Source of the DNA: Dorea_D hominis
GTDB taxonomy: Bacteria; Bacillota; Clostridia; Lachnospirales; Lachnospiraceae
DNA: 64,000 bases
NCBI RefSeq assembly: GCF_014287705.1
Contig: NZ_JACOOY010000005.1
Location: 124,001 to 188,000 of the forward strand
Reading direction: 5' to 3'
The position numbers and the translations under genes are program-made. The number at the start of each line of letters is the position of its first letter. Position 1 is the first letter of the stretch. The notes beneath the pieces were generated by a model that was not told the origin of the DNA, ran no database searches, and was given only the letters and a program-made list of their open reading frames with translations. Of this stretch, positions 35,540 through 44,501 are shown piece after piece.

Positions 35540-36970
35540 ATGCTGATTTTTGAAAAAAGCAAAACAGGAAGAAAATGCCAGAACCTTCCGGAGTGCGATG
35601 TACCAGTCGTTACTTTAGATGCAAAAGATAAAAGAGAAGTGAAATTACATCTGCCGGAGCTTTCAGAAGGCGAGCTTAGCAGACATTACACAGAACTGGC
35701 AAAGAAATCACATGGTGTGAACGATGGATTCTATCCATTGGGATCCTGTACTATGAAATATAATCCGAGAGTTAATGAAGTAGCAGCAGGATTGGAAGGA
35801 TTTACAGATATTCATCCGTTACAGCCGACAGAGACTGTGCAGGGATGTCTGGAAGTATTAAAAACACTGGAATCCTATCTGTGCGAGATCGCCGGAATGA
35901 AGCGTATGACTTTCCAACCGGCAGCAGGTGCGCATGGAGAGTTTACAGGACTTCTTCTGATCAAAGCATATCATAAAAGCCGCGGAGATGAAAAACGTAA
36001 AAAGATTATCGTTCCTGATTCTGCACACGGAACGAACCCGGCAAGTGCAGCAATGGCAGGATTTTCAGTAGTGAGTGTTCCTTCAGGACCGGATGGATGC
36101 GTAGATATTGAAAAATTAAAAGAAATTGCAGGCGATGATGTAGCCGGGCTTATGCTTACAAACCCGAATACAGTAGGTCTGTTTGACAAGAATATTCTTG
36201 AGATCACAAAGATTATTCATGACTGTGGAGGACTCTGCTACTATGACGGAGCAAACTTAAATGCAGTTATGGGAACAGTAAGACCTGGAGATATGGGATT
36301 TGATGTTATCCATCTGAATCTTCATAAGACATTCTCAACTCCGCACGGTGGAGGCGGTCCGGGAAGTGGACCGGTAGGATGCAAGGAATTCCTTGTTCCA
36401 TTCCTTCCATCGATTCTTGTAGAAGGTGAAGACAAACTGGTTGCTGTAAAAGAAAAAGACAGTATTGGTGAGATGAAGAACTTTTATGGAAATTTCCTTG
36501 TTGTAGTGCGTGCCCTGGCTTATGTTATGACACTTGGAAAAGAAGGAATTCCGGAAGCAAGCAAGAATGCAGTTCTGAACGCTAATTATATGATGAATAA
36601 ATTAAAAGATCTCTATACAATGGCTTATGATGAAGTGTGTATGCATGAATTTGTTATGAGTCTTGCAGATCTGAAAAAACAGACAGGTGTATCAGCAATG
36701 GATATTGCAAAAGGACTTCTCGACTTCGAAATCCATCCACCGACAATGTATTTCCCTCTGATCGTGGACGAAGCATTAATGGTTGAGCCTACAGAGACAG
36801 AGTCTAAAGAGACAATGGATGGGGCGATTGCAGTATTCCGCAAATTGTATGAGACTGCCGGTGAGGATGCAGAGAGTCTTCATAATGCTCCGATGACAAC
36901 ACCAGTAACAAGAATGGATGAAGTAGGAGCAGCAAGACATCCGATTCTTAGATATCAGTTTGAAGACTAA
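35540..36970 (+). CDS. gcvPB: glycine dehydrogenase (decarboxylating) subunit 2
   Basis: 476 residues, the PLP-binding half of split P-protein. The PLP Lys is K263 in NLHKTFSTPHGGGGPG. YPLGSCTMKYNPRVNE is a family landmark. AAAGGAGG from the end of gcvPA serves as ribosome site. Confidence 0.97.
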   Translation: MLIFEKSKTGRKCQNLPECDVPVVTLDAKDKREVKLHLPELSEGELSRHYTELAKKSHGVNDGFYPLGSCTMKYNPRVNEVAAGLEGFTDIHPLQPTETVQGCLEVLKTLESYLCEIAGMKRMTFQPAAGAHGEFTGLLLIKAYHKSRGDEKRKKIIVPDSAHGTNPASAAMAGFSVVSVPSGPDGCVDIEKLKEIAGDDVAGLMLTNPNTVGLFDKNILEITKIIHDCGGLCYYDGANLNAVMGTVRPGDMGFDVIHLNLHKTFSTPHGGGGPGSGPVGCKEFLVPFLPSILVEGEDKLVAVKEKDSIGEMKNFYGNFLVVVRALAYVMTLGKEGIPEASKNAVLNANYMMNKLKDLYTMAYDEVCMHEFVMSLADLKKQTGVSAMDIAKGLLDFEIHPPTMYFPLIVDEALMVEPTETESKETMDGAIAVFRKLYETAGEDAESLHNAPMTTPVTRMDEVGAARHPILRYQFED

Positions 36971-36994
36971 TAAGAATGGCAGGAGAATAATAAA

Positions 36995-37993
36995 GTGGTT
37001 AATAAGTTAACATATATTGAGAGCGAGCAGTATAATCCTTATAAAAACCTGGCAGTGGAAGAATATCTTTTCTTCCACTGTCAAAAAGAAGAATGTATCT
37101 TATATCTGTGGCAGAATCAGCATACGGTTGTGATCGGCCGGAATCAGAATGCATGGGCAGAATGTCTGACAGAGAAGCTGGAAAATGAAGGTGGATATCT
37201 GGCAAGAAGGTTATCCGGCGGCGGCGCAGTCTATCATGATCTTGGTAATCTGAATTTTACTTTCCTTGTAAATGAAGAAAATTATAATGTAGACAGACAG
37301 CTTGAAGTTATTCAAAAAGCGGTAGCAAAGTTCGGTGTCTGTACTGAAAAATCCGGAAGAAATGATATTCTAATTAATGGAAGAAAATTTTCCGGAAATG
37401 CATTTTACAAAGAAGGTTCACGTTGCTATCATCATGGAACAATCATGTTGGATGTAAAGCTGGATGAGATGTCAAAATATTTGACAGTTTCTAAAGAAAA
37501 ATTACAGTCCAAAGGTGTAAATTCTGTAAAATCCAGGGTAGTGAATATAAAAGAGCTGGTTCCGGATATTACAGTGGACCGCATGAAAGAAGCGCTTAGA
37601 GAAGCATTCGAAGAAGTATATGGCGGGCAGGCTGAAGTGCTGTCAATGGAAAAATCAGAACCGGCTGAGGTTAATAATATTACAGAACGTCTGGGTTCAT
37701 GGAACTGGAAGTTTGGGCGTAAAATTCCGTTTGACGAGACACTTACACATCGGTTTAACTGGGGACAGATATCACTGGATATGTGTGTGCAGGAAGGTAG
37801 GATTGCAGATATTATTGTGTATACAGATGCGTTAAAGCCGGCAATAGCAGAAGAAATTCCAAAATATTTAAAGGGAATCAAGTATAAAAAAGATAATATT
37901 TGTACAGAACTTGGGCTGTACTGGTCGGAAGATGACGGTGAAAACCAAATGATGAAAGACATTATTGCCTGGTTAAAAACCGTCGAATGGTAA
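36995..37993 (+). CDS. lplA: lipoate-protein ligase A
   Basis: 332 residues with GTG start; AGGAG nine bases upstream. RRLSGGGAVYHDLGNLNFTF and RNDILINGRKFSGNA are the lipoyl-AMP motifs, and the C-terminal accessory domain is present. It attaches scavenged lipoate to GcvH. Its place inside the glycine cleavage operon points to that substrate; no lipoate synthase is nearby, suggesting scavenging. Confidence 0.93.
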   Translation: MVNKLTYIESEQYNPYKNLAVEEYLFFHCQKEECILYLWQNQHTVVIGRNQNAWAECLTEKLENEGGYLARRLSGGGAVYHDLGNLNFTFLVNEENYNVDRQLEVIQKAVAKFGVCTEKSGRNDILINGRKFSGNAFYKEGSRCYHHGTIMLDVKLDEMSKYLTVSKEKLQSKGVNSVKSRVVNIKELVPDITVDRMKEALREAFEEVYGGQAEVLSMEKSEPAEVNNITERLGSWNWKFGRKIPFDETLTHRFNWGQISLDMCVQEGRIADIIVYTDALKPAIAEEIPKYLKGIKYKKDNICTELGLYWSEDDGENQMMKDIIAWLKTVEW

Positions 37994-38018
37994 TCAGATT
38001 GTAGAGGAGATCGAGAAC

Positions 38019-39422
38019 ATGAGTGATAAATTTGATGTAATTGTTGTCGGAGGAGGACCGGGTGGCTATGTGGCTGCAATCAAGGCAGCAAAAGAAGGCA
38101 TGCAGGTTGCGCTGGTAGAGAATGTCCGTGTTGGAGGAACATGCCTGAACCGCGGCTGTATTCCGGCAAAAGCAATGATTCATGCATCCTCTCTGTACAG
38201 AGAGATGAAGGAAGCAGAAAAATTTGGTGTGTCGGCATCCGATGTTTCTTTTAATTACAGTAAGATTCTGGAATACAAACAGGGAACAACCGATCAGCTT
38301 GTTCAGGGCATCGAGCAGCTCTTAAAAGCGAACGGAGTAACACTTGTATCCGGACATGGAACATTGCTTGGAAGTCATAGAGTACAGGTGGAAGGGAAAG
38401 AAATACAGGTACTTGAAGCTAGAAATATTATTCTTGCAGCAGGAAGTAAACCATTTATGCTTCCACTTCCTGGAATGGATCTTAAGGGGGTATTATCCAG
38501 TGATGAATTATTCAAGCTGGAAGAAATGCCGGAAAGTCTCGTAATTATTGGCGGTGGAGTTATCAGTGTCGAGTTCGCAACTGCATTTTCAGCACTCGGA
38601 TGTAAAGTAACGATTCTTGAGGCAATGCCAAGACTTGTACCGAATATGGACAAAGAGATTTCACAGAGCCTTAAGATGCTGCTGAAAAAGAGAGGTATTG
38701 ATGTGCATACATCTGCCGGCGTACAGTCCGTAGAGGAAAGAGACGGCGCATACGTTTGCAAATATACCGAAAAGGAGAAAGAATGCGAAGCATCTGCCCA
38801 GTATGTTCTCTGCGCAGTCGGACGTATTCCAAATACAGAAGGATTGTTTGCGGAAGATGCTGTGCCGGAGATGGAAAGAGGTAGAATTGTTGTAGATGAA
38901 CATTTCAAGACCAGCATCCCGGGAGTATATGCGATCGGTGATCTGATCAAGGGAATGCAGTTAGCACATACAGCAAGTGCACAGGGGGTGGTTGTGATCG
39001 AATATTTGAACGGAAAAGATCCATCCATTGATTTGTCAGTTGTGCCGGGCTGTGTATATACAGAGCCAGAGATTGCTTCGGTAGGTATAACAGAGGATGA
39101 TGCGAAGGCAGCGGAAATTCCGGTAAAAACAGGTAAGTTCATTATGAGCGCCAACGGAAAATCATTAATCACAAAAGAAGAGAGAAGTTTTATTAAAATT
39201 GTTGCAAATGAAGAGACAGATGTTGTTCTCGGAGCACAGATGATGTGTGCACGTGCAACAGATATGATCGGCGAGATCGCAACAGCAGTTGCAAATAAAA
39301 TGACAGTAGCGCAGCTGTTAAAAGGAATGCGCGCACATCCGACTTACAATGAAGGTATTGGGGAGGCACTGGAAGAGTTGGAAGGTGGAGCAATCCATAT
39401 TGCACCAAAAAAGAAAAAATAA
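38019..39422 (+). CDS. lpdA: dihydrolipoyl dehydrogenase (L protein)
   Basis: 467 residues, flavin disulfide reductase. FAD motif VVGGGPGGYVAA, redox disulfide GGTCLNRGCIPAK, NAD motif IGGGVISVEFA and C-terminal HPTYNEGIGEALEEL with the catalytic His. It reoxidises dihydrolipoyl-GcvH. No N-terminal lipoyl domain. Last gene of the glycine operon; no clear terminator follows. Confidence 0.95.
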   Translation: MSDKFDVIVVGGGPGGYVAAIKAAKEGMQVALVENVRVGGTCLNRGCIPAKAMIHASSLYREMKEAEKFGVSASDVSFNYSKILEYKQGTTDQLVQGIEQLLKANGVTLVSGHGTLLGSHRVQVEGKEIQVLEARNIILAAGSKPFMLPLPGMDLKGVLSSDELFKLEEMPESLVIIGGGVISVEFATAFSALGCKVTILEAMPRLVPNMDKEISQSLKMLLKKRGIDVHTSAGVQSVEERDGAYVCKYTEKEKECEASAQYVLCAVGRIPNTEGLFAEDAVPEMERGRIVVDEHFKTSIPGVYAIGDLIKGMQLAHTASAQGVVVIEYLNGKDPSIDLSVVPGCVYTEPEIASVGITEDDAKAAEIPVKTGKFIMSANGKSLITKEERSFIKIVANEETDVVLGAQMMCARATDMIGEIATAVANKMTVAQLLKGMRAHPTYNEGIGEALEELEGGAIHIAPKKKK

Positions 39423-39464
39423 AATAAAAATTAACAGGAATTCATCCAAATAGAAGAAATTTAG

Positions 39465-39493
39465 TTGCAACAGACAGCACTTTAAAATATAAT
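39465..39493 (+). promoter_or_regulatory. sigma-A promoter of fchA-folD
   Basis: TTGCAA (39465-39470), 17-base spacer, TATAAT (39488-39493). The 80-base leader holds a small hairpin (ATTTCCAATA near 39515 with TATTGG near 39537); it does not match a THF riboswitch that I know. Confidence 0.7.
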
Positions 39494-39574
39494 GAAAAAA
39501 GTGCCGAAAGCTGAATTTCCAATATCATCTTCCGGCTATTGGGGAAATGCATAAAAAGGCAGGAGGAATGAAGG

Positions 39575-40204
39575 ATGATGCTGGAGAAGAAAACAACAGA
39601 ATTTTTGAATGTTCTTTCTTCTTCTGCACCCGTTCCAGGCGGCGGAGGAGCTTCCGCCGCTGTTGGTGCTTTTGGGGCTGCACTTGGCATGATGGTTGCC
39701 AATCTGACAGTCGGAAAGAAAAAGTATGCGGATGTAGAAGCAGAAATGATTGAGATATGTGGAAGATTAGAGAAGATCAGAGATCGTCTTATTGTACTTA
39801 CAGATGAGGATGCAAAAGCATTTGAACCATTGTCAAAAGCATATGGACTTCCGAAGAATACGCCGGAGGAGAAGGCGGAGAAAGAGCGGATCCTGGAGCA
39901 GGCTTTGTACGAGGCAAGTCTGACTCCGATGGAGATCATGAAAACAGTTCTGGAATCCATGAAACTTCTGGAGATACTGGGAGAGAAGGGCAGCCGCATC
40001 GCGATCAGTGATGTCGGTGTTGGAATCCTGTTTGCGCAGGCGGCACTGGAGGGTGCTTCACTGAATGTATTTATCAATACAGGTCTAATGAAGAACGCGG
40101 AACGTGCCTGCGAACTGAATGAAACTGCAAACCGGCTTATTGCTGAGGGGCAGGCATACAAAGAAAGAATTTATGCCGGTGTCTGTGTCCAGCTTAAAAG
40201 TTAA
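39575..40204 (+). CDS. fchA: formiminotetrahydrofolate cyclodeaminase family protein
   Basis: 209 residues. PVPGGGGASAAVGAFGAALG and VANLTVGKKKY are FTCD/FchA landmarks. The enzyme converts formimino-THF to methenyl-THF and ammonia; in some relatives it acts mainly as methenyl-THF cyclohydrolase. It lies before folD, which handles the next folate steps. Two ATG codons (39575, 39578) follow AGGAGG; the first has better spacing. Confidence 0.9.
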   Translation: MMLEKKTTEFLNVLSSSAPVPGGGGASAAVGAFGAALGMMVANLTVGKKKYADVEAEMIEICGRLEKIRDRLIVLTDEDAKAFEPLSKAYGLPKNTPEEKAEKERILEQALYEASLTPMEIMKTVLESMKLLEILGEKGSRIAISDVGVGILFAQAALEGASLNVFINTGLMKNAERACELNETANRLIAEGQAYKERIYAGVCVQLKS

Positions 40205-40220
40205 TACGGAGGAGAAGGCT

Positions 40221-41072
40221 ATGAGTACAGTAATGCTTGGAACAGAAGTGGCGAAGACCATGAAGGAAGAGCTGATTCGGGATGTGGAACTGTTAAAAGG
40301 AAAAGGAATCCATCCATGCCTTGCGATCATCCGTGTTGGCGCCAGAGGAGATGACCTTGCGTATGAAAGAAGCGCAAAAAAACGTATGGAAATGGTAGGA
40401 ATTGACTGTAAGGTTGTAGAACTTCCGAAGACAATTTCACAGGAGAATTTCGAACGCGCATTTGCAGAAGTAAATGACGATCCGAAAGTAGATGGAATTT
40501 TATTATTCCGTCCATTGCCGGAAGGCCTGGATGAAGAACCGGTGAAGCTTATGATACATCCGGAGAAGGATGTGGACTGCATGAGTCCGTTCAACAGTGC
40601 GAGAATATTTTTAGGTGAGAATGAAGGACATGCACCATGCACAGCACAGGCTGTTATGGAGATGCTTCGTCATTTTCACATAGATCTGACAGGAAAGAAA
40701 GTGACGATCGTGGGTCGCAGTATGGTGGTTGGAAAACCATTGGCTATGATGATGTTAAAAGATCATGCAACGATCACGGTATGTCATACAAGAACAAAAG
40801 ATCTGAAAGAAGAATGTAGGAACGCAGATATTGTCGTTGCCTGTGCAGGAAAAGCAAAATTTATTACTGCAGATATGATAAAAGAAGGAGCTGTTGTGGT
40901 GGATGTAGGAATTAACATTGACGAAAACGGTAATATGTGCGGTGATGTAGATTATGAGAAGGTAAAGGAGAAGGCTTCTTATATCAGCCCGGTTCCAAAA
41001 GGAGTGGGCAGTGTAACAACGTCCGTGCTTGCAAGCCACGTTATAAGAAGTGCAAAAAACAGAACAGAATGA
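40221..41072 (+). CDS. folD: bifunctional methylene-THF dehydrogenase / methenyl-THF cyclohydrolase
   Basis: 283 residues from the ATG at 40221 (CGGAGGAGAA upstream); the longer frame from 40119 runs into fchA. VGRSMVVGKPLAMMML and SPVPKGVGSVTTSVLA are FolD landmarks. The usual catalytic Tyr-x3-Lys is seen as YERSAKK. It interconverts methylene-, methenyl- and formyl-THF and links glycine cleavage with metF. Confidence 0.95.
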   Translation: MSTVMLGTEVAKTMKEELIRDVELLKGKGIHPCLAIIRVGARGDDLAYERSAKKRMEMVGIDCKVVELPKTISQENFERAFAEVNDDPKVDGILLFRPLPEGLDEEPVKLMIHPEKDVDCMSPFNSARIFLGENEGHAPCTAQAVMEMLRHFHIDLTGKKVTIVGRSMVVGKPLAMMMLKDHATITVCHTRTKDLKEECRNADIVVACAGKAKFITADMIKEGAVVVDVGINIDENGNMCGDVDYEKVKEKASYISPVPKGVGSVTTSVLASHVIRSAKNRTE

Positions 41073-41079
41073 AAAACAG

Positions 41080-41319
41080 ATGGGATGGGAGAAAAAAAGC
41101 TGTATGCGTTTTGTTGTTGCAACAGCAGTAAGTAATCTGGTTACAGTGCTCTTTGTCTCAACGTATGCTTTGAGCATGCTGTACGAAACATCATTTACTG
41201 CGCTGTTCATAAGTCGGATACCACAATATATTGTGACAACCGGTGTGTGTGCAGTGATTGCATTCAGTTTGTATTACAGTGTAGTAACAATGATGATGAA
41301 ACAGCATCAGATGGCATAA
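41080..41319 (+). CDS. small membrane protein, unknown
   Basis: 79 residues with two hydrophobic segments (VVATAVSNLVTVLFVSTYAL and a second around IVTTGVCAVIAFSLYYSVV) and a Met-rich end. Start is uncertain: ATG 41080 has no good ribosome site, ATG 41104 has GGGAG 12 bases upstream, and a GTG at 41050 overlaps folD. Coupling to folD translation is possible. No family recognised. Confidence 0.5.
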   Translation: MGWEKKSCMRFVVATAVSNLVTVLFVSTYALSMLYETSFTALFISRIPQYIVTTGVCAVIAFSLYYSVVTMMMKQHQMA

Positions 41320-41355
41320 AAAATTGGAAAGTTTTCCCAAAGTTAAAGAAAAACA

Positions 41356-41383
41356 TTGACGTAAAGAAAATATGTGCTATAAT
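41356..41383 (+). promoter_or_regulatory. promoter of rpsU
   Basis: TTGACG (41356-41361), 16-base spacer, TATAAT (41378-41383) with an upstream TG for an extended -10. The leader is about 75 bases. Confidence 0.8.
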
Positions 41384-41462
41384 CTTATGTAGTGCAATAA
41401 AAATACCCGATCAGTCGTATGATGCACAATATAGGACTGGAGGGGAGGTTAGGTGTGAGACT

Positions 41463-41639
41463 ATGTCAAATGTAATCGTTAAAGAAAACGAAACGTTAGA
41501 TAGCGCTTTACGCAGATTTAAAAGAAACTGCGCAAAGGCTGGTATTCAGCAGGAGATTCGTAAGAGAGAGCATTACGAAAAACCAAGCGTAAGACGTAAG
41601 AAAAAATCAGAAGCTGCAAGAAAGCGCAAATATAACTAA
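41463..41639 (+). CDS. rpsU: 30S ribosomal protein S21
   Basis: 58 residues from the ATG at 41463, with AGGTGTGAG upstream. The S21 signature is SALRRFKRNCAKAGI and the end is strongly basic. The frame stays open far upstream (to 41247), but those residues precede the promoter. It has its own terminator. Confidence 0.97.
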   Translation: MSNVIVKENETLDSALRRFKRNCAKAGIQQEIRKREHYEKPSVRRKKKSEAARKRKYN

Positions 41640-41651
41640 TATGTGCAAAGC

Positions 41652-41688
41652 AAGGATGCTGTATCAGATGATACAGTGTCCTTTTTTG
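41652..41688 (+). terminator. rpsU terminator
   Basis: Stem GGATGCTGTATC against GATACAGTGTCC (with G-U pairs), loop AGAT, six T. Confidence 0.88.
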
Positions 41689-41694
41689 TTATAA

Positions 41695-41740
41695 CGACGA
41701 GGAAAATGCGACATGCTTGCATGGCAGCATTTGACGACCG
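41695..41740 (+). repeat. 46-nt hairpin element, copy A
   Basis: The 46 bases start CGACGAGGAAAAT and end ATTTGACGACCG. In between, AAATGC pairs with GCATTT and CATGC with GCATG around a 2-base loop. A copy of the same length with changed stem bases but the same outline is at 52713-52758. It begins 7 bases after the rpsU T run. Confidence 0.75.
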
Positions 41741-41745
41741 TTAAT

Positions 41746-41869
41746 CAGCGGATAAAACTCGCGAAGCGTGTTTTATCGCTGTACACAGAAAATTCTATTT
41801 TCTGTGTAACAAAAATATATCTTGAAAGATATATAAAAATGCTTCGCAGGATGCGCACCTGCGCGGAGC
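41746..41869 (+). other. array of four further hairpins before the aminotransferase
   Basis: Four consecutive stem-loops: 41746-41781 (CAGC/GCTG outer, GATAAAAC/GTTTTATC, CGC/GCG); 41782-41808 (perfect 12-base stem, TACACAGAAAAT and its complement, loop TCT); 41815-41834 (ATATATCT/AGATATAT, loop TGAA); 41841-41869 (GCTTCG/CGGAGC and CAGG/CCTG). None has a T tract. No clear promoter lies between rpsU and the aminotransferase, so this 200-base gap may be leader RNA or a cluster of palindromic repeats. Confidence 0.65.
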
Positions 41870-41903
41870 GGAAGATAAATTTATTATTAGGAGGAATGAG
41901 ACA

Positions 41904-43145
41904 ATGAGATTAAAAGATACAGGTTTATCAGCAAAGGAACTGAAAGCAATTGTCAACAAATACATGGTAGAAACTTACGAAAGATATGATTTTATCGCAG
42001 AACGTGCTGAAGGAATGTATATATATGACGAAGAGGGAAATGCATACCTTGATTTCTACGGCGGTGTTGCTGTAAACAGTGCAGGTAATAGAAATGCAAA
42101 AGTAGAAGCTGCAATCAAAGACCAGTTAGGTGACATTGTACATACATTTAACTATCCATATACAATCCCGCAGGCATTACTTGCAAAGAAAATCTGTGAT
42201 ACGATCGGAATGGATAAGATATTTTATCAAAACTCCGGAACAGAAGCAAATGAATGTATGATCAAGATGGCGAGAAAATATGGAACAGATAATTTCGGAC
42301 CGGAAAGATATCATATCATCACAGCGAAAAATGGTTTCCACGGAAGAACTTACGGAGCAATGTCTGCAACCGGTCAGACAGACAATGCGATTCAGATGGG
42401 GTTCAAACCGATGCTTCCAGGATTTTCTTATGCAGAATATAACAATCTGGAAGATTTTGCATCCAAAGTTACAAAAAATACAATCGCGATCATGATCGAA
42501 CCTGTACAGGGCGAGGGTGGTGTACATCCTGCAACACAGGAATTTATCGAAGGACTCCGCAAATTATGTGATGATAACGATATGTTACTTCTGTTTGATG
42601 AAGTACAGACCGGATGGGGACGTACCGGAGCGCCGATGGCATATATGGGATATGGCGTAAAACCGGATGCAGTGTCCATGGCAAAAGCAATGGGTGGCGG
42701 AATGCCGATCGGAGCATGCTGCGCAACAAAAAAAGTTGCAAAAGCATTTACAGCAGGAACACACGGATCTACTTATGGCGGACACGCACTTGCTTGCGCA
42801 TCAGCATATGCAGCAGTCAGTGAAATCCTGGACAACGATCTGAGTGGAAATGCAAAAGAAATGGGAGAATATATGAAAGAACAGCTTGCAAAACTTCCAC
42901 ATGTAAAAGAAGCAAGAGGACGTGGACTTCTTGTTGGATGTGAGTATGATATACCGATCGCACTGGAAGTAAAACATGGCTGCCTGGACCGCATGGCACT
43001 GATCACAGCGATCGGAGACAGCGTTAACCGTATGATCCCGCCGCTTATTGTTACAAAGAAACAGATTGATGAACTGATGATCATTATGAAAGCTGCCATT
43101 GCAGACGCAGCAGAAAAATACGAAGAGCTGAAACTTGCAGGCTAA
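41904..43145 (+). CDS. class III PLP aminotransferase, acetylornithine/GABA type
   Basis: 413 residues. NSGTEANECMIKMARKY, GFHGRTYGAMSATGQ, LLFDEVQTGWGRTG and the PLP Lys in SMAKAMGGGMPIGA define the class III fold. It resembles acetylornithine aminotransferase (ArgD), but 4-aminobutyrate or other omega-amino substrates cannot be excluded, and no other arginine gene is adjacent. AGGAGG precedes the ATG. Its stop overlaps the convergent maf gene by 4 bases. Confidence 0.85.
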   Translation: MRLKDTGLSAKELKAIVNKYMVETYERYDFIAERAEGMYIYDEEGNAYLDFYGGVAVNSAGNRNAKVEAAIKDQLGDIVHTFNYPYTIPQALLAKKICDTIGMDKIFYQNSGTEANECMIKMARKYGTDNFGPERYHIITAKNGFHGRTYGAMSATGQTDNAIQMGFKPMLPGFSYAEYNNLEDFASKVTKNTIAIMIEPVQGEGGVHPATQEFIEGLRKLCDDNDMLLLFDEVQTGWGRTGAPMAYMGYGVKPDAVSMAKAMGGGMPIGACCATKKVAKAFTAGTHGSTYGGHALACASAYAAVSEILDNDLSGNAKEMGEYMKEQLAKLPHVKEARGRGLLVGCEYDIPIALEVKHGCLDRMALITAIGDSVNRMIPPLIVTKKQIDELMIIMKAAIADAAEKYEELKLAG

Positions 43146-43720
43146 AATGCAAGTTTCAATTCCTGATACAGATGACCGATTGGAAGACCTACTACATTAT
43201 TATAATCGCCATTGATAGATTTTACATGGATAGCAAAATCCCCCTGGATGCCGTAGGCACCCGCTTTATCCATTGGATCGCCGGTGGCGATATAAGACAG
43301 CAGATCTTCTCTCATAATCGGGTAGAATGTAACTTCTGTTTTTTCATAAAAAGTTCGTATTATTTTTCTGCCATTTTTCCAGATTAGAAGTGAAACACCT
43401 GTGTAGACCTGGTGGGTACGGTCGGCGAGCATAGAAAGCATATCCAATGCTTCCTGTTCATCGGCAGGTTTGCCAAGTATTTCATCTTTATAAGAAACAA
43501 CAGTATCTGCTCCAATGACAGTAAAATCTTCGTCATGAATTTTGTGGTAAAGACTAAAAATATCTGCGGCTTTCTGATAAGCCAGTTCAGTAACAACATC
43601 AGCCGGTAATTCCTCGGTAATGACTTCTTCTTTGGAAGATGGCATGATTTCGAATGAAATGCCGGTTTTTCTGAGCAGTTCTTTTCTACGTGGAGAAGCA
43701 GAAGCTAAAATATATTTCAT
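43142..43720 (-). CDS. maf: Maf family nucleotide pyrophosphatase
   Basis: 192 residues from the ATG at 43720 (AAAGGAA upstream); an earlier start would add 11 residues without a ribosome site. The family start SASPRRKELL and the DTVVSYKDEILGKP and GDPMDKAGAYGIQG motifs are seen. Relatives hydrolyse dTTP, UTP or modified nucleotides and affect septum formation. Tail-to-tail overlap with the aminotransferase, without a terminator. Confidence 0.93.
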   Translation of the reverse strand: MKYILASASPRRKELLRKTGISFEIMPSSKEEVITEELPADVVTELAYQKAADIFSLYHKIHDEDFTVIGADTVVSYKDEILGKPADEQEALDMLSMLADRTHQVYTGVSLLIWKNGRKIIRTFYEKTEVTFYPIMREDLLSYIATGDPMDKAGAYGIQGDFAIHVKSINGDYNNVVGLPIGHLYQELKLAF

Positions 43721-43882
43721 AAATAAAATTCCTTTCTTTGAAAATTCTTTCATATTATATCAGTTTTCCCTAAGAAAGTAAAAATCAATATTTTTTCTGT
43801 AGTTAATTACAGTACTGTTTGTATTTTCTGAAAAACCGAATGAAAAATGCTATTATATTATAAGAAAAATAGAAAGACCATA

Positions 43883-43910
43883 TTGGAAGAAAAGCGTGTT
43901 GTGTTATAAT
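43883..43910 (+). promoter_or_regulatory. sigma-A promoter of the ProX-pentapeptide-ATPase-TrmO run
   Basis: TTGGAA (43883-43888), 16-base spacer, TATAAT (43905-43910). It drives the gene at 43945 and probably the next three, which are 2-14 bases apart or overlapping. Confidence 0.6.
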
Positions 43911-43944
43911 AGCAAAATAGGAAACAGACAGGAGGAACATAGAA

Positions 43945-44487
43945 ATGTATATCAGTGAAATTGTAACAACAGTACCGGAAAATGTCAGCGAGCGTGTGCC
44001 GCTGGAGCAGAAAGTGTATAAAGTATTTGACAAGCTTGGAATCCCATTTGAAAGAGTCGATAACGATCCGGCATCTTCCATGGAAGAGTGTAGGGATATC
44101 GGTAAAGTTCTTGGCGCACCGGTGCGGAAAGATGTGTTTTTGTGTAACCGGAAGAAGACTACATTTTTCCTTCTTGTAATGCCGGAGGAGAAAGACTTTG
44201 ACGCGTCCTCATTCAGTAAAAAACTAGGCGTATCACATATGTCATTTGCTTCACCGGAGCATATGTGGGAGCATCTGGGAACAAAACCGGGATCTGCAAG
44301 TGTTGTCGGACTTTTGAATGATGAAGATGATTATGTACAGCTTATTCTTGATAAAGAGGTGGCTGAGGGCGAGTATTTTGTATGCAATACAGGAATCAAT
44401 ACGACGCATTTGAAGATTAAGACAGAAGATCTGGTGAAGAAATTTTTGCCGCATATTCATCACAGAGCTAAAATTGTTGATTTGTAA
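43945..44487 (+). CDS. YbaK/ProX-type prolyl-tRNA deacylase family protein
   Basis: 180 residues, YbaK/EbsC editing fold. Features: DPASSMEECRDIGKVLGAPV, KDVFLCNRKKTTFFLLVMP, and GSASVVGLLND near the active site. Family members hydrolyse mischarged aminoacyl-tRNAs, typically Ala-tRNA-Pro. The exact substrate is inferred. ACAGGAGG precedes the ATG. Confidence 0.85.
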   Translation: MYISEIVTTVPENVSERVPLEQKVYKVFDKLGIPFERVDNDPASSMEECRDIGKVLGAPVRKDVFLCNRKKTTFFLLVMPEEKDFDASSFSKKLGVSHMSFASPEHMWEHLGTKPGSASVVGLLNDEDDYVQLILDKEVAEGEYFVCNTGINTTHLKIKTEDLVKKFLPHIHHRAKIVDL

Positions 44488-44501
44488 AAGGATGTGAGTA
44501 T

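Noticed and set aside
41247..41462. Long upstream extension of rpsU
   Set aside because: It begins before the rpsU promoter and adds residues unlike S21; the ribosome site fits the ATG at 41463.
41713..41907. A 64-codon ORF across the hairpin array
   Set aside because: It follows palindromic sequence, has no ribosome site and no protein-like composition.
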